This document shows positions 11,911-23,330 of a stretch of DNA of 64,000 nt, one piece after another. The stretch is from assembly GCA_934045905.1 (NCBI GenBank), contig OW203765.1, forward strand, positions 13,331,409 to 13,395,408, written 5' to 3'. The DNA is from Leuctra nigra. Its lineage: Eukaryota > Arthropoda > Insecta > Plecoptera > Leuctridae. The position numbers and the translations under genes are program-made. How positions within the stretch are numbered: position 1 is the first letter of the stretch; each line of letters starts with the position of its first letter. The notes below the pieces were generated by a model. It searched no databases and was not told where the DNA came from. It saw only the letters and a program-made list of their open reading frames with translations.

Positions 11911-12107
11911 AGCGCCCGCGCGGGCCGTCCCTAGCCATTCCCGGGCGGGACCAAGACGGGACATTCCTAGAAATTTTACAGCCAGATAAAACGGATCGGT
12001 TGGGCTCCGTTGGGCAGGCCCAGGGCATGCCCTAGTAGTTCCCGCCCGGGACGTCCCACTTGGGCGCTAGATGGGCAGAAGCCCGGGCCGCCCAGTGTTT
12101 GTAGGGA
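11911..12107 (+). repeat. Solitary GC-rich relic related to the arm arrays
   Basis: An isolated GC-rich block in AT-rich DNA, made of the same words (CCCGCGCGGGCCGTCCC, CCGGGCGGGAC, GGGCAGG). It ends with CCCAGTGTTTGTAGGGA at 12091-12107, exactly the motif that ends both arrays in the large element. It may be a solo copy of a separate GC-rich mobile unit. Confidence 0.55.
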
Positions 12108-12734
12108 TAAGACTCATTCATAACCTAAAAAGAAATACTTGAATAATCATTTCAGAGATCAAGTTTTCATTTTACTAATTTCATTCATTAGAAGACAAGG
12201 TTCTTATCTAAATTCACTTATTCAATCAAGAGATATTAGTTGGTAGTAAACGACCATTTATTATCCAATCAATAACTATTCAAGGAGTATCTACAGAACT
12301 TTATTTTATCTCAGATATTTCATTCAATTAAAAATAAGATTTCTATTATTCAATTCGAAGACTTCTACGATCATAAGAGATCAATTTTCATAAAGAGAGA
12401 TCTTTGCTCATAAACGACTCATCACTTCGAGATCTGCCTTTTATTCGAACGATTCTGCTCTTACACGGTTTCACAACCTGTACCCCAGCGCCTTCATTCC
12501 AAGGTAACATCTTGACAAATCAAATCTTACCCCTTTCATTCGTATTTTTATATTAACATAAACGGTTTTGTCTGTCTTCCACAATAGATAGACTGGTGTC
12601 AGAAGTCCTGATTAAACTAGTTAAATTCATTACATTCTCCGCTCTAAAGGCCGATATTACAACAAATTTGATCCAATTATTTTGATATTTATGTAACGTA
12701 TGTTCTTTTGTGATATTATTTGACTTGATATAAA
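12108..12734. other. AT-rich stretch without recognised gene
   Basis: I see no coding frame with splice support and no repeat matching the rest of the window. Confidence 0.5.
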
Positions 12735-13871
12735 ACCAACCGGAAGCCGCCATTTTGAAACCAGAAATGACATCATATCTTAATAACGTCTTAATAGATT
12801 TAAACGAAACCAACGCTAAACAATTTAGACGGTCAACTTTATGTATTATCATCAATAATATTTGCAGTTTCCCATACTGAAACCGGAAATGACGTCACAC
12901 ATTTTAAAAATCGCACAAATTTACATTTTGATGCAATAAATATACTATTTGAGACTGCTTATAATAAAATGAAATCATATTTAAATTATAATTCAAGAGG
13001 TCAGTGATTTCAGCAGCCATTTTGAAATCGGAAGAAACGACGTAATATCTCGAAAACTGGTTGACAGATCGGTATGAAACTAGTGCCAAACGATTCGGAA
13101 GGACATCTCTATGGAATAGGAACAGTCAAACTAGAATTTTCCTATTTATGAGGCCGGAAATGACGTCATTCAAATTTATAAATCATTATAATCCCCTCCT
13201 ATACAATAAATACATATTCAGAAAGCTAAAAATGATACACATCATTTATAGTTATAAATTCTATGTGGCAGTGCAGAAAGTTCAGCGGCCATTTTGAAAA
13301 CCGACGTGTTGCCATATCTCGGAACTGGGTTGACCGATTGGAATGAAACCTTTGTTTTTTTCATGAGAATAACCAAATTGTAAAGGGTAATTTTTTTTAA
13401 AGGATTTAGTAATTGTTCATGTGATATGTGTCACACGTAAGTTGTAAGAATAAACTAAAAAAAGTAGTGATATCCCCATAAAAAACACTCCGTGTAAAAA
13501 TACCAGCCAAGTCTCTTCAACTTAAAAAAAATAATGAAATCTAAAAATTCTGCACTGAAAAGTAGTGATATCAAAAAATTAGCCAAGTCAAAACTTTATT
13601 TGAAAATCAAAAAATACTTGGCGCATCGTTTTTTTAGGGCATTATAGGTATACTATGTATATGTATATTCATGTATAATTTATAATTGGCTTATACTTCC
13701 AAGCTATTAATGTACACGATGCGCCAAGTATTTTTTGATTTTCAAATAAAGTTTTGACTTGGCTAATTTTTTGATATCACTACTTTTCAGTGCAGAATTT
13801 TTAGATTTCATTATTTTTTTTAAGTTGAAGAGACTTAGCTGGTAATTTTACACGGAGTGTTTTTTATGGGG
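12735..13871 (+). mobile_element. Family X copy 1, 5' truncated
   Basis: Contains three diverged units of the family body (GCCATTTTGAAA, CGGAAATGACGTCA, then a CGAAAAC-GG stretch) and ends in the family hairpin. The hairpin arms are about 13474-13629 and 13717-13871, starting CCCCATAAAAAACACTCC and ending in its reverse complement. The 5' end with TCTAGTGGAGCGG is missing. Non-coding. Confidence 0.75.
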
Positions 13872-13919
13872 TATGGATTACTCTAGAGATCTTGGGCTTA
13901 CCCACCTTTTCTGATACAA

Positions 13920-14107
13920 ATTAACCACTGCTTAGATGCTATTTCAAGTTTCGATGAAAAGCATACTTTTATGTTGAAGGAGTGGATCATATTTCAATTC
14001 AATATGGATGTATATGTTTTATGTGCGTTGTGTACGCATTTCCTGTTGGAGAATTTGCACGTAGCCGTGCTCGCTCATCAACGCGTTACACAGAGCGTTT
14101 TCCTAGT
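13920..14107 (+). mobile_element. Family G right-end fragment
   Basis: Matches the right ends of other G copies (30880-31073 and the reverse of 54016-54200): GTGCTCGCTCATCAACGCG, then GAGCGTTTTCCTAGT at the end. The left part is missing. Confidence 0.65.
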
Positions 14108-14135
14108 ACAATACATTTTATTACAGTACATGGTT

Positions 14136-14760
14136 TCATGATCTCAATAATTCTCTTACAATTTTTGTTACACATAATTTAAATTCACTCAGGTCTTTGT
14201 TCATCTTCAGCTCTTCAGGCAGTTTATTATATTCCCGTACCCCTCCATATAAGCTAAACTATTACTTACAAGATTTGAGTTACATTGTTTAAGATAAATG
14301 TCCATTTTATTTCTGGTGTTATATTCATGTCCTCCATCATTCCTCTGTTGGTCCGTTGGATTACTTGGTCAAGATAAGTAGGCATTGAGCCAAGTTTAAT
14401 TTGATGTATAAAGCCCCATTTACACGGTGCAACTTCTTGTACAACTTCTGTACCACACTTCTTGAATGGAAATTAGTACATGTTTTAAGTTCTGTGATAG
14501 AAAGTTGCATCGTGTAAATACAAAATTGTATGAAAAATGGGAATGTGACACAGAAGTTGTTCAAGAAATTGCACCGTATATCTATTGTTTCTTTGACACT
14601 ATTCCATTCTAATTTATTTAACAAGTCTAATTGGCTGGTGTACCAAACCTCCTGCAGAATGTATCGCATTGCTTTATTTTGTAATGTTTGTAACGCTTTC
14701 AGTTCCTCTCGACTTATATGTAACATAATTGAGCTACAGTACTCAAAGTAAGGCTTAATT
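14136..14760 (-). pseudogene. LINE ORF2 C-terminal remnant
   Basis: On the minus strand the frame encodes the region downstream of a LINE reverse transcriptase: IKPYFEYCSSIM, then LQTLQNKAMRYIL (the usual LQ..QNKA.R motif), and further down YNKLPEEL before the stop at 14136. The frame is broken by an inserted inverted-repeat element at 14418-14578 and by frameshifts. No catalytic core remains. It is bounded on one side by a G right end and on the other by a G left end. Confidence 0.7.
14418..14578. mobile_element. Small nested MITE in LINE remnant
   Basis: ATTTACACGGTGCAACTTCT at 14418 is repeated inverted twice, near 14502-14519 (strong) and near 14549-14578 (weaker but longer). This looks like a MITE of about 100-160 bp with an internal duplication. 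It interrupts the minus-strand LINE frame. Confidence 0.55.
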
Positions 14761-15290
14761 GAGCGAGCGAAGCGAGCGTCTCCTTTTGGCACGGACCTCT
14801 GTTTTTTTTTGTTTTTTTTTTGTAACTTTTCCGTTGGGTGAGGCTATACAGGTCATAGGTTTTCTTTAATCGAGCTGAAATTTTGCACACATGTAGAGAC
14901 AACCTTTTCTGTTTGCAGACCCAAATTTTTTTGAAACCCATTCATTGGTTAAAATTTAAATAAACATCTCCTGATGGTAGGTTCTAAATGAAAATGGTCT
15001 TCGATAAATCTGATCAAACTCATATTTTGGCTATACAGGTCAGAGATTTTCATTGATCGAGCTGAAATTTTGCTCACATGTAAAACCAACCTTCTCTGTT
15101 CGCAGAACCTAATTTTTTTGGAACCATTCATTGGTTAAAATTTAAATAAATATCTCCTGATCAAACTCATCTCTCATATCATCTCCTGATCCTGATAATT
15201 CTGATCAAACTCATATTTTGCATGGTCATTAAGACCAACATTGTCTCTTATTTTACAAAATTTCATCCCAATCAGAACGTATGAACGTAT
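14761..15290 (+). mobile_element. Family G left half
   Basis: Starts GAGCGAGCGAAGCGAGCG and continues GTCTCCTTTTGGCACGGACC, as in the copy at 30461. A segment of about 187 bases (from the GGCTATACAGGTCA near 14842) is repeated in tandem at 15029, which the other copies lack. The right end is absent. Confidence 0.65.
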
Positions 15291-15715
15291 TGACATTATA
15301 GTGGGCATTCATTAAGTGCTGCCATACTATGAAAGCAAGAAAATAGAATACAATACAAGGCTCCATTACGATATCTATGTAGGTATACATACTACATAAT
15401 CAATGTTTTTACTGCTACCCAGATATTTCTGCTGTCAACTCAACAAATAATGATACACTGGATATACCTTTTGATTTTTATTATATTTGCAGTTTAGTAA
15501 TATTTCAATGATATTGCAAAGAAAATCAGATCATTTTATATTACTAAAATTGATTTTGGATAGACTGTCGATTTTAAAGACAACCTAATGCCAGAACTGG
15601 ACTTTGTTAATATAAAAAGCATATTCCTACAATATTCCTAAAAATCCATTCCTAAGAATTGGAGCCATTTTGTGTGGATCCTGTACTCTTTCTTTCGTGG
15701 AATGGAAAGTACGTA

Positions 15716-15926
15716 CACTCGGCCAAACAAAAATTGAACGTTGATCAAATTTGAAAGACTGCTGGTCATGTCCCATAACCAATCAAAGCTTTTTATTATC
15801 ATTGAAATGTGAGGTCACCTACTAGAGTGAGACAATGAGATCGCTTAGACTGACTTCTGATGGTGCGATCTTACATTTATCAGCCTATCAGATTTATTGA
15901 AAGTTCAATTTTTGTTTGGCCAAGTG
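15716..15926. mobile_element. MITE with TA target duplication
   Basis: Terminal inverted repeats CACTCGGCCAAACAAAAATT and its near complement at the other end (one mismatch), flanked by TA at 15714-15715 and 15927-15928. 211 bp, non-coding. A related element lies at 36232-36447. The TA duplication suggests a Tc1/mariner-type transposase in trans. Confidence 0.75.
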
Positions 15927-16550
15927 TACATCCACATACCTGGTTAGAATCCAATATTTTCTTGATAGGAGGAAATAATGGTGAATATAATGAGTTTGTA
16001 TAATAAAACCCTCCAGCCCTACTTGCTCGCCATCTGCTTTTACCTCTGTGTCGTCGTATCATCAAGTTTGGAAAAGAGCTCCATCCGCTGGTACGATGTC
16101 ACGTTGCATCGGAGTTGTTTTGACGCACACAAACAGGGAGTTTTAAGGTTCTCTGAAGGCCGCCATTTTGAAAATAACGGTGAATTTCGGGTTTTGCATT
16201 TAGTCCGGCTCAGACCGTCTTAGAGAGTGGTCATGTTTCTCATCGCTCTGACCATTTAATCAACCCCGTAAATGCAAGTTTTGCATAGAATCAGAGATTA
16301 AGATCTCGTCGCCCCTTCTCTCGACCTGTCAGCGCGAGCGACGGAAGTCAAACAATGGATGATTAGTCCCACTACTACCCTCTCTCTGAAAAGGTAGGGA
16401 TGGGTCAAATAGCTGACCATAAGTTTCTGATATTATTGTTACACAAGTGCCTCTCAGAATATGCGAAAAATATTTATGAATTGGTAATTAGAAATGCGAT
16501 TGTGACATATGTTCGTTTTTTAATTTTTCTTTAGCGCAACTTTTGAGGGA

Positions 16551-18034
16551 CCTATTATTAGAGATCCGATTATACCGGGTGGCGCAAAAAAAATCACCCT
16601 GTTTGAGAGTTCACTATATCGAGACTATTATAGATAGGATTCTGAAGTTTATACACCTATTAGAAAACATATCAATATTTCATATGTACAAATTTCAAAA
16701 ACATTACTATTGTAGGAAAAAAGTTACAGCTGTTCAAATTTGGTTGTCAAAAAATTGATTATACGGAGATCAAATAGCGCGCGTCCAGAAAACTCCAATG
16801 GCCGGGACGCTGTTTCTTCAAAACTATGTATGATCAAGCTGAAAATTTCAAATTATATTGAAAATAGATTAAGGTCGATTGTGTAAATATTTCAATCAAT
16901 ATCAAAATATGGAACGAAAGTTATTGAATCTTGAAGTTGATCTTGAAAACAGAATAGTGCACGGGAAATAATTCACTTTTATAACGTGTGTAATAAAAGT
17001 TTAGAAATAATCTACATTCTGATTTTACGCTCGACTTCAAGATTCCATAAATTTCGTTCCATTCATTCAAATTGATTGACATTTTTACACACTTGATCTT
17101 AATATATTTTCAATATAATTTGAAATTTTCAGATTGATATCGTACAGGTATAGTTTTGAAGAAACAGCGTCCCGACCATTGGAAGTTTTCTGGATCAATT
17201 TTTTGACAACCAAATTTGAACAGCTGTAACTTTTTTCCTACAATAGTAATGTTTTTGAAACTTGCACATATGAAATTTTGGTATGTTTTCTAATATGTGT
17301 ACAAATTTCAGAATCCTATCTATGAAAGTTTCGATATATCTAGTGACCTCTCAAACAGGGTGATTTTTTTGCGCCACCCGGTATGGTGATCGCGAAATTT
17401 TCAACGTGTTGTAAATGAAGATAAATGCGTTTCCACATGTTTCTGGCAAAAACTCTGGAATCTAATTGCGACAAAACGCGAAATTTACCCTTAGCTTAAC
17501 ACCACCAAACTGACTAAATCGCGAAATATACCGCGAAATATCACCAAATGGAATATATTATTTCCTGTTATTTTGTAAATTTCGCAGTTACTTTCCTAAT
17601 TTTTCTCAGGATCACCACGGTAAACCCCAATATTCAACTTTTTTTATTTCTATAATCAGTCAGTGACCCCCCCTTTTAGCGTAATTGACAGAAGAGCTCT
17701 GACCTTGTAGAAAACTACTTGGGGAGTGTGAGTGGCAGTGACCTCGCATTATCACGTGAAAATAAGTTGACATTATGTCTTTTTACATTCGCAATACATA
17801 AACAAACATCATGAAACGGCTTATCATAATTTTTATTTCTGATTTTGCATTGTGAAAAACTAAAGTGAACAGTCACATACAGCACTGGACCTAGGAGTTC
17901 TAATACTCATAATCTGAAGTTTATCTGTATTTTTTAAAAACAAACACGAAATTGAACCACAAAACGCGAAATTTCCAATTCTAAAAACGAAATGTTGAAG
18001 TTTTTAAAACCATAATCGGTTCTCTACCTATTAT
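16551..18034. mobile_element. hAT-like non-autonomous element with 8-bp TSD
   Basis: The 8-base sequence CCTATTAT is duplicated at 16551-16558 and 18027-18034. Just inside are terminal inverted repeats TAGAGATCCGATTAT and, inverted, TAGAGAACCGATTAT. An 8-bp duplication and a TAGAG terminus fit the hAT superfamily. The body contains many GCGAAA/TTTCGC words and a poly-C run near 17667. No transposase frame. A second element (16575-17381) has inserted right beside its left terminus. Confidence 0.75.
16575..17381. mobile_element. 807-bp foldback MITE, TA target
   Basis: Starts CCGGGTGGCGCAAAAAAAAT and ends with its inverse; the two halves of about 350 bases each are inverted copies with scattered mismatches. 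TA flanks it at 16573-16574 and 17382-17383. It is nested in the hAT-like element. A second member is at 38883-39653. No coding capacity. Confidence 0.8.
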
Positions 18035-20312
18035 TTATTATTGGTCAATAAAATACCTTTGGAAACAATTTATTTTATTGATATTTTAACTGTCAGAATT
18101 ATAGTTTAAATACGTTTAAATAGTTTAAATACGGAAATTAATGAAATTAAGTCTTAGTCATAGTCTTAGTCCTGATTTGATAATTTAAAAAATTATTGAC
18201 AATACGAAATAATTTATTTTTGAATAGAAAGTAATTTAATTAACATTTACAGAATACTTACCTTATCTAAAACCTTCTAAAACTCAGAAAAGATACCATC
18301 CTCAAGCAAGATTGTAATCTTAGAAACAGGTTGTCACTGGCTGACAGGTATAATTGCCGAGCGACATTCTCACCCCATTCTCGTCCCCTTCAACGCGACG
18401 AAAATATACCTGAATTCGGCTGACGTGATTTTAGCATGTTTAGTGGGCCGCCTGAATTGATACTACTTGCATTACACCTTACTAATCAATTATTATATTA
18501 ATATCTAATAATGTTATCGATATGAAACTCTTTTATATCCAGTAGACTATCATAATGCATCTTCAAAAAAAAAATCAGCCCTTTCGAGCCACAGGATTCT
18601 GTTAAAATGCGTTTTCATTGAAAAATCGTCAAATTTGTGTCGATTTAATACGCATTTTCTCCAAAATTTGAGGTAATACAATTTTAAAAATTATTCCATT
18701 TAAAAGCCAGTAAAATTCCGCTGGATATAACACATTGTGTAAGTTCATCAGGCTTCTGAATGTGTAGCAACAAATGTTTAAAGTTGATATTTCCATTCAT
18801 TGGGTTGACCTATTCAAACCACCTTAAGCAGTGTGGCTCGCGTGATTGGCGCGTTCTGATCCTGTGCCATACTCGCACGTAACACAGTCATGTTTCGTGG
18901 CGGGGGGAGGGGGGGGGGGGGGGCATATCGTTATATTCGAAACAACACTGTGTGATGGATGGGAAGTAACTTCAGTCCCATGCTCTCTAGGGCGCATAGA
19001 AATCATTTCTGAAATTAATTTAAACTGTTTAATGAACTTTCGATACACAGGATTAAATTTTTGGGATAATATTTGAAATAACATTAGCGGGAAAAACAAT
19101 GATTCAGATTCAGATTTAATTCCATTTATCATACATTTACATGTTATGGTAATTCCAAGACAATGTTGGGCTCTAAATTTGAAAATTTTCGGTTTGATGG
19201 GTCAAACGATGTGACCTACATGCCATTTTCATTTTTAAACCTATCAGAGGGCAGCGTCAAAAACCATATTACACGATTAAGTTTGAATGATTGATATTAG
19301 TATGTTTGCAACATTTTAGCTTGATCGGAGAAACAATGTGACTTTGGCGTCTGACTGAACAGAAAAAAGAAAACAGAGAAAATGTCCAAAAGTCCCAAAC
19401 GGAGACGCTCGCTCAATCAACACTGACCAACCCGCATTCTAATTTATAATCAATGTAAAACGTTTAGTTTGACTTAGTTTGCTTGTTAGACATATTTCTT
19501 TTCAATATAAGTCAGCGTCGGCCAAAAGGTCGTCAACAATGCCATTCAAGTTCCTACGCGTCTTGTCAGAGAAATGTCAACTTAGCATTAGCATTAGCAT
19601 TTGACAAGTTAGCAAACGTAGGCTTTTAAATACTTATCTATTGTTCCACATTTCAAATTTGCCGCTCGAAAACTGATGTTTTCAGAAAGAAAAGTATTTC
19701 CAAATCCAAGCGTCAATGTTAAATTCTTCGTTAGGCTCGTCGTCCGGGTGTTCCGCAGTATACCGATCGTTTTATCCACTCATTAACGCTCGACGTCTCG
19801 ATTTCACTGCCTCCTATATGACTTGTCCCTGAATGAATGTTCATCTGACTGACATTCACTAGGCCGTGGTCCAAGATGGCCGATGTAAACAAACAACTAA
19901 ACAGTCAAATTGTGATTTTAATGATAATTCGCAATTTTTTGTACTAAAACTCATGATCATGGGTTTATGATTAAAACATCAGTGTTCGCCTTGTGAGCAT
20001 CGAAACAAGTGAGTTTGTGAATGAGTGAATTTTCATCAGGCCATTGTTTTCACATAAGCTTCATTACTATCCAGTTCGCTTGCATATTGATTTCTAGCGA
20101 GATCGGTCACTTTGTTTCACTAATATTTAATCGATTTTAGTTGGCCAAATTTGCATCTCAGTAAAAATCTATGCCCCTCAGACCCACACCCCCTCGCGTT
20201 TTTAGTTGGACCATTGATAAAAATTCTGTTTGAGCCTACAATACCTATGTGAGCCCTCTACACTCAGTCTGGCGACGTACTATTTAAATGAAACTGCTTG
20301 AGTTCTGAATAG
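18035..20312. other. Intergenic DNA, no supported gene
   Basis: Contains a poly-G tract at about 18901-18923 and a lone inverted G left end (GGAGACGCTCGCTCAAT, 19401-19417) without its partner. Otherwise I see nothing that I can support. Confidence 0.5.
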
Positions 20313-20393
20313 GCTGTTGCAATTGGAGCTGGCAAGGTGGGCAACAACAAGAGTGCGTGGGCGCTAATCCCACCCGGTGTCCTCAGACAAGAG
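20313..20393 (+). CDS. Candidate 81-bp internal exon, unknown protein
   Basis: Bounded by TGAATAG (acceptor AG 20311-20312) and a perfect donor GAG|GTAAGT (20394). One frame is open across it and encodes a Gly/Ala-rich start (AVAIGAGKVG) followed by SAWALIPPGVLRQE. Its length is divisible by three and the composition is more GC-rich than the flanks. The acceptor has a weak pyrimidine tract. I do not recognise the protein and cannot identify neighbouring exons. Confidence 0.25.
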
Positions 20394-22523
20394 GTAAGTC
20401 GGAGCCAACTCGATTAGAGAGTTGAACAATTAGCTAACAACCTCTAATCAACTCTCTGTTTGTCTAACTAACCGCGTTACAAGACGACAAATTCCAGAAG
20501 ACGCTGCTGGGCTGGACAGGCTAAGAAGGGGAGGGAATGTAGAAGATTACTCCAGTTCTTGGAGGGTTTCATGCGTTTTAATTTGTATATCTTTTTAAAC
20601 TGGCATGACTTTTGAAATATTATAATGTTATTTCATTGATTTTGTCATGTTTAATATTATCCTTTTCCCGGGCACGACATTTGCTTTTTTTCATGGCAAC
20701 CTCGCTTCTTAGCACATTGTAAGACCGCAACTAGAACAATTTTGGATTTTTGTGATATCGAAACTGTCCCTAAATTAAGGTGGGAATACTTCTTCCCACA
20801 GCCCGAGGAGAACATAAATTAAGGGTAATTTAAGGGTAAAATTTAATATAGTTTACCCATTAAAACCACATTATTTTACTAAAATAATTATATTTTGATA
20901 GTACCTACTTAAAATCAATTAAAATAATGGAAGTAAGTTTCCATCATCTACTCATTGCTCAAGAAAAAGAATATTGTAACAATTGTAAAATATATCAATA
21001 ATGTAAAATTTGCAACAATGAAAAAAAATTAAAAAATTATTATTTTTTCCCTTACAGTTATGATATTGTAGCTTATATTATAATTTCAGGCTTATTATGT
21101 GGCAAACATCAAAGATAATGGGTCAAAACGTAAAAAGGATAAAAAAATTTCTAGAGAAAATAATCTCGAATGCGATTTCCATAATTTACAATTGCAGTGC
21201 CAAGATCACGAACTACTATGTAGAGGTATTTTTTAAATGAATTGTTGATGTCTCCACTAGATGGCAGCACGTTAAGAAAGCGGATTATGCGCGCAACTGC
21301 AATACTTGCTGGGAATACATCTTCCCAAGGCCTATACGAAAGGGTTAAAATTATCTTGCCAAACGTTAGGATTTCCTCTATTAAAATATTTTTTAGGATA
21401 TTACAAACAATTACTATCAAATTTTCCATCATTTTGATTGATAAGTATCATGAACATTTTTCTAATAGGGCAATCAAAACGGCACACATTGACAAGGTAA
21501 TTTTTAATTGACGAATCTATACCCAATAATCTTACTTTTGAGCTTTTAAGAATTCATAGGCAAACCTGAATGGTTGAGTTTTTTTTTATTAAATCAACTG
21601 TTAAAAACGTAAAAACTTAAATGTCACATAAAAACATCAAAATTGAGCAATTTTTTAGTTTTCTCCTCCAAGATTTAAGCCAGAAAATCCATATATTGGG
21701 TTGTTGACGCATTTTTACGATTTTGATATTGCCAAAAGTTCAGCCCCATTGCATTAGTTGTCAATACAGCTTGGTTAAATGTGGTAAAAATGCGCAACAG
21801 GTCTGCTGAGCACATATAATGTACGATTCACCAATAAATTCATCTTATATTGAAGATAATGGATTTATCTTACGGTAAGCAAGTTCTTAATTGCTCGAGT
21901 GGCGAGAATCTCTCTTCCAAACTTAAGGTGGCTGCATATCAAGTGACTTTTTAACCAAAACGCTACACATTTTCTATTGGAAGGGTTCAGTTTAGCAAAG
22001 ACTTCTCCCTCATCAGATAAGTTAGGACACATCTGTTGGAACTAATCTACGCAGAAAAGAACTGCGAAAATAACATATGAGATGATTTTACTTCCTTGCA
22101 CCTAAATATTCTCAAATCAAGACCTGAAGTGGAAGGAAATTTTACGAGTTGCCAAGAACAGCAAACATTACTCTAATAAAAAGGCACATATGCATCACAA
22201 ACCTGACGCAATGTCAGAATGTATAACATGCGCTCTTTCTTCCTCTTTCCAACGAAATGTTGAGATATTAATTATATCCACTATTATGAATGTAATGTTT
22301 AAACGAAGAGCACTGGGTTTTGACAGTCTTCACACGCGTACGTATACACGAGATCTGTGTTGTTTTTATTATTAAATCACTGCAAAATTAAATAATATTG
22401 ACTGCAAATATTGATAAGCTCCAGTACGTTGTCAAAGGAAGTCGAAGTGCTTCAGTCTTCGTGTATAAGTCAGACACTGGACTCGCAAGAGTTGTATGGC
22501 AACCCAACCTGCTGATTAAGAAT
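20394..22523. other. AT-rich DNA without supported gene
   Basis: Short frames at 21151-21511 overlap on both strands and lack coding character. Nothing else is recognised. Confidence 0.5.
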
Positions 22524-22615
22524 GCGCCCCGGTAGCTTAATGCTCGAATTAAATGCCAAAAAATGCTTAATGCCGGTAACCCGAAGGATCTGGGTTCGAT
22601 TCCCAGTCGGGGTGC
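22524..22615 (+). ncRNA. tRNA-like sequence (pseudogene or SINE head)
   Basis: GCGCCCC at 22524 pairs with GGGGTGC at 22609-22615 as an acceptor stem. A perfect T arm CTGGGTTCGATTCCCAG follows, including a consensus B box, and TAGCTTAATG fits an A box. The length of 92 exceeds a normal tRNA; a duplicated GCTTAATG segment appears inserted between the D and anticodon regions, and I cannot fold a proper anticodon arm. I read it as a tRNA pseudogene or a tRNA-derived SINE head. Confidence 0.45.
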
Positions 22616-22802
22616 GCGTTTTTATTTCGCAGGTTACCTCTGAAGCTCCAGTATGCAGTGAATTTCCTTCATAAATCACCTTGGATTACTCAACATGAAC
22701 GATGTAAGCTATGTACTCATAGGTAACTATTTCTTTTGATCGGATGTAGAGAAATAAAGTCACGTGATATACAGCCACCTTAACCCCTTAATACCCGAAT
22801 TA

Positions 22803-23092
22803 TGTTACACGTGAAAAAAAAAATTAAAACATCTGAAATTCAACTAATAGACATCCAACAAAAAATAAAAAAAATATTTCAAATTTTTCATCCAAAGTGT
22901 TTGGATTTTAATTAGTTGAGGTCTAAAAAGCCCTTCCGGCCGTCAATTGTTACACGTGAAAAAAAAATTAAAACATATAAAATTCAACTAATAGACATCC
23001 AACAAAAAATAAAAAAAAATATTTCAAATTTTTCATCCAAAGTGTTTGGATTTTAATTAGTTGAGGTCTAAAAAGCCCTTCCGGCCGTCAAT
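22803..23092. repeat. Tandem 145-bp duplication in the piggyBac 3' region
   Basis: A block from TGTTACACGTG to CCTTCCGGCCGTCAAT is present twice in direct tandem (22803-22947 and 22948-23092) with very few differences. It lies between the left terminal repeat and the end of the transposase gene, where piggyBac elements hold internal repeats needed for transposition. Confidence 0.85.
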
Positions 23093-23330
23093 GACATACA
23101 ATTTACGATTAATTTTACAATTTTATTTGGAATCAAGAATACAAATAATTACACATTAGGAAAAAGCGAAACATGATAAAGTTATGTTTTCTGTACTGAG
23201 TTGGAAGTGAATCAGGAAGTGACTTTCCTACGTCGAGAACACCACCAACGTTCAACGCCAGGGATAAACTGTGTTCATCTTTTCTCAGCGCCGAACACCA
23301 ACGCTCCAACGTGGTGCATGAAACGTTGCT

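Noticed and set aside
12553..13297. Several 60-100 codon frames in X copy 1
   Set aside because: Non-coding repeat body; the frames are not kept in the other X copies.
14361..14792. A 143-codon minus-strand gene
   Set aside because: It is a composite of a G element end, a LINE remnant and an inserted MITE read in one frame.
18824..19132. Frames across the poly-G tract at 18901
   Set aside because: Homopolymer-driven; overlapping frames on both strands with no splice or domain support.
21151..21511. Overlapping frames on both strands
   Set aside because: AT-rich chance frames without start context or splice sites.
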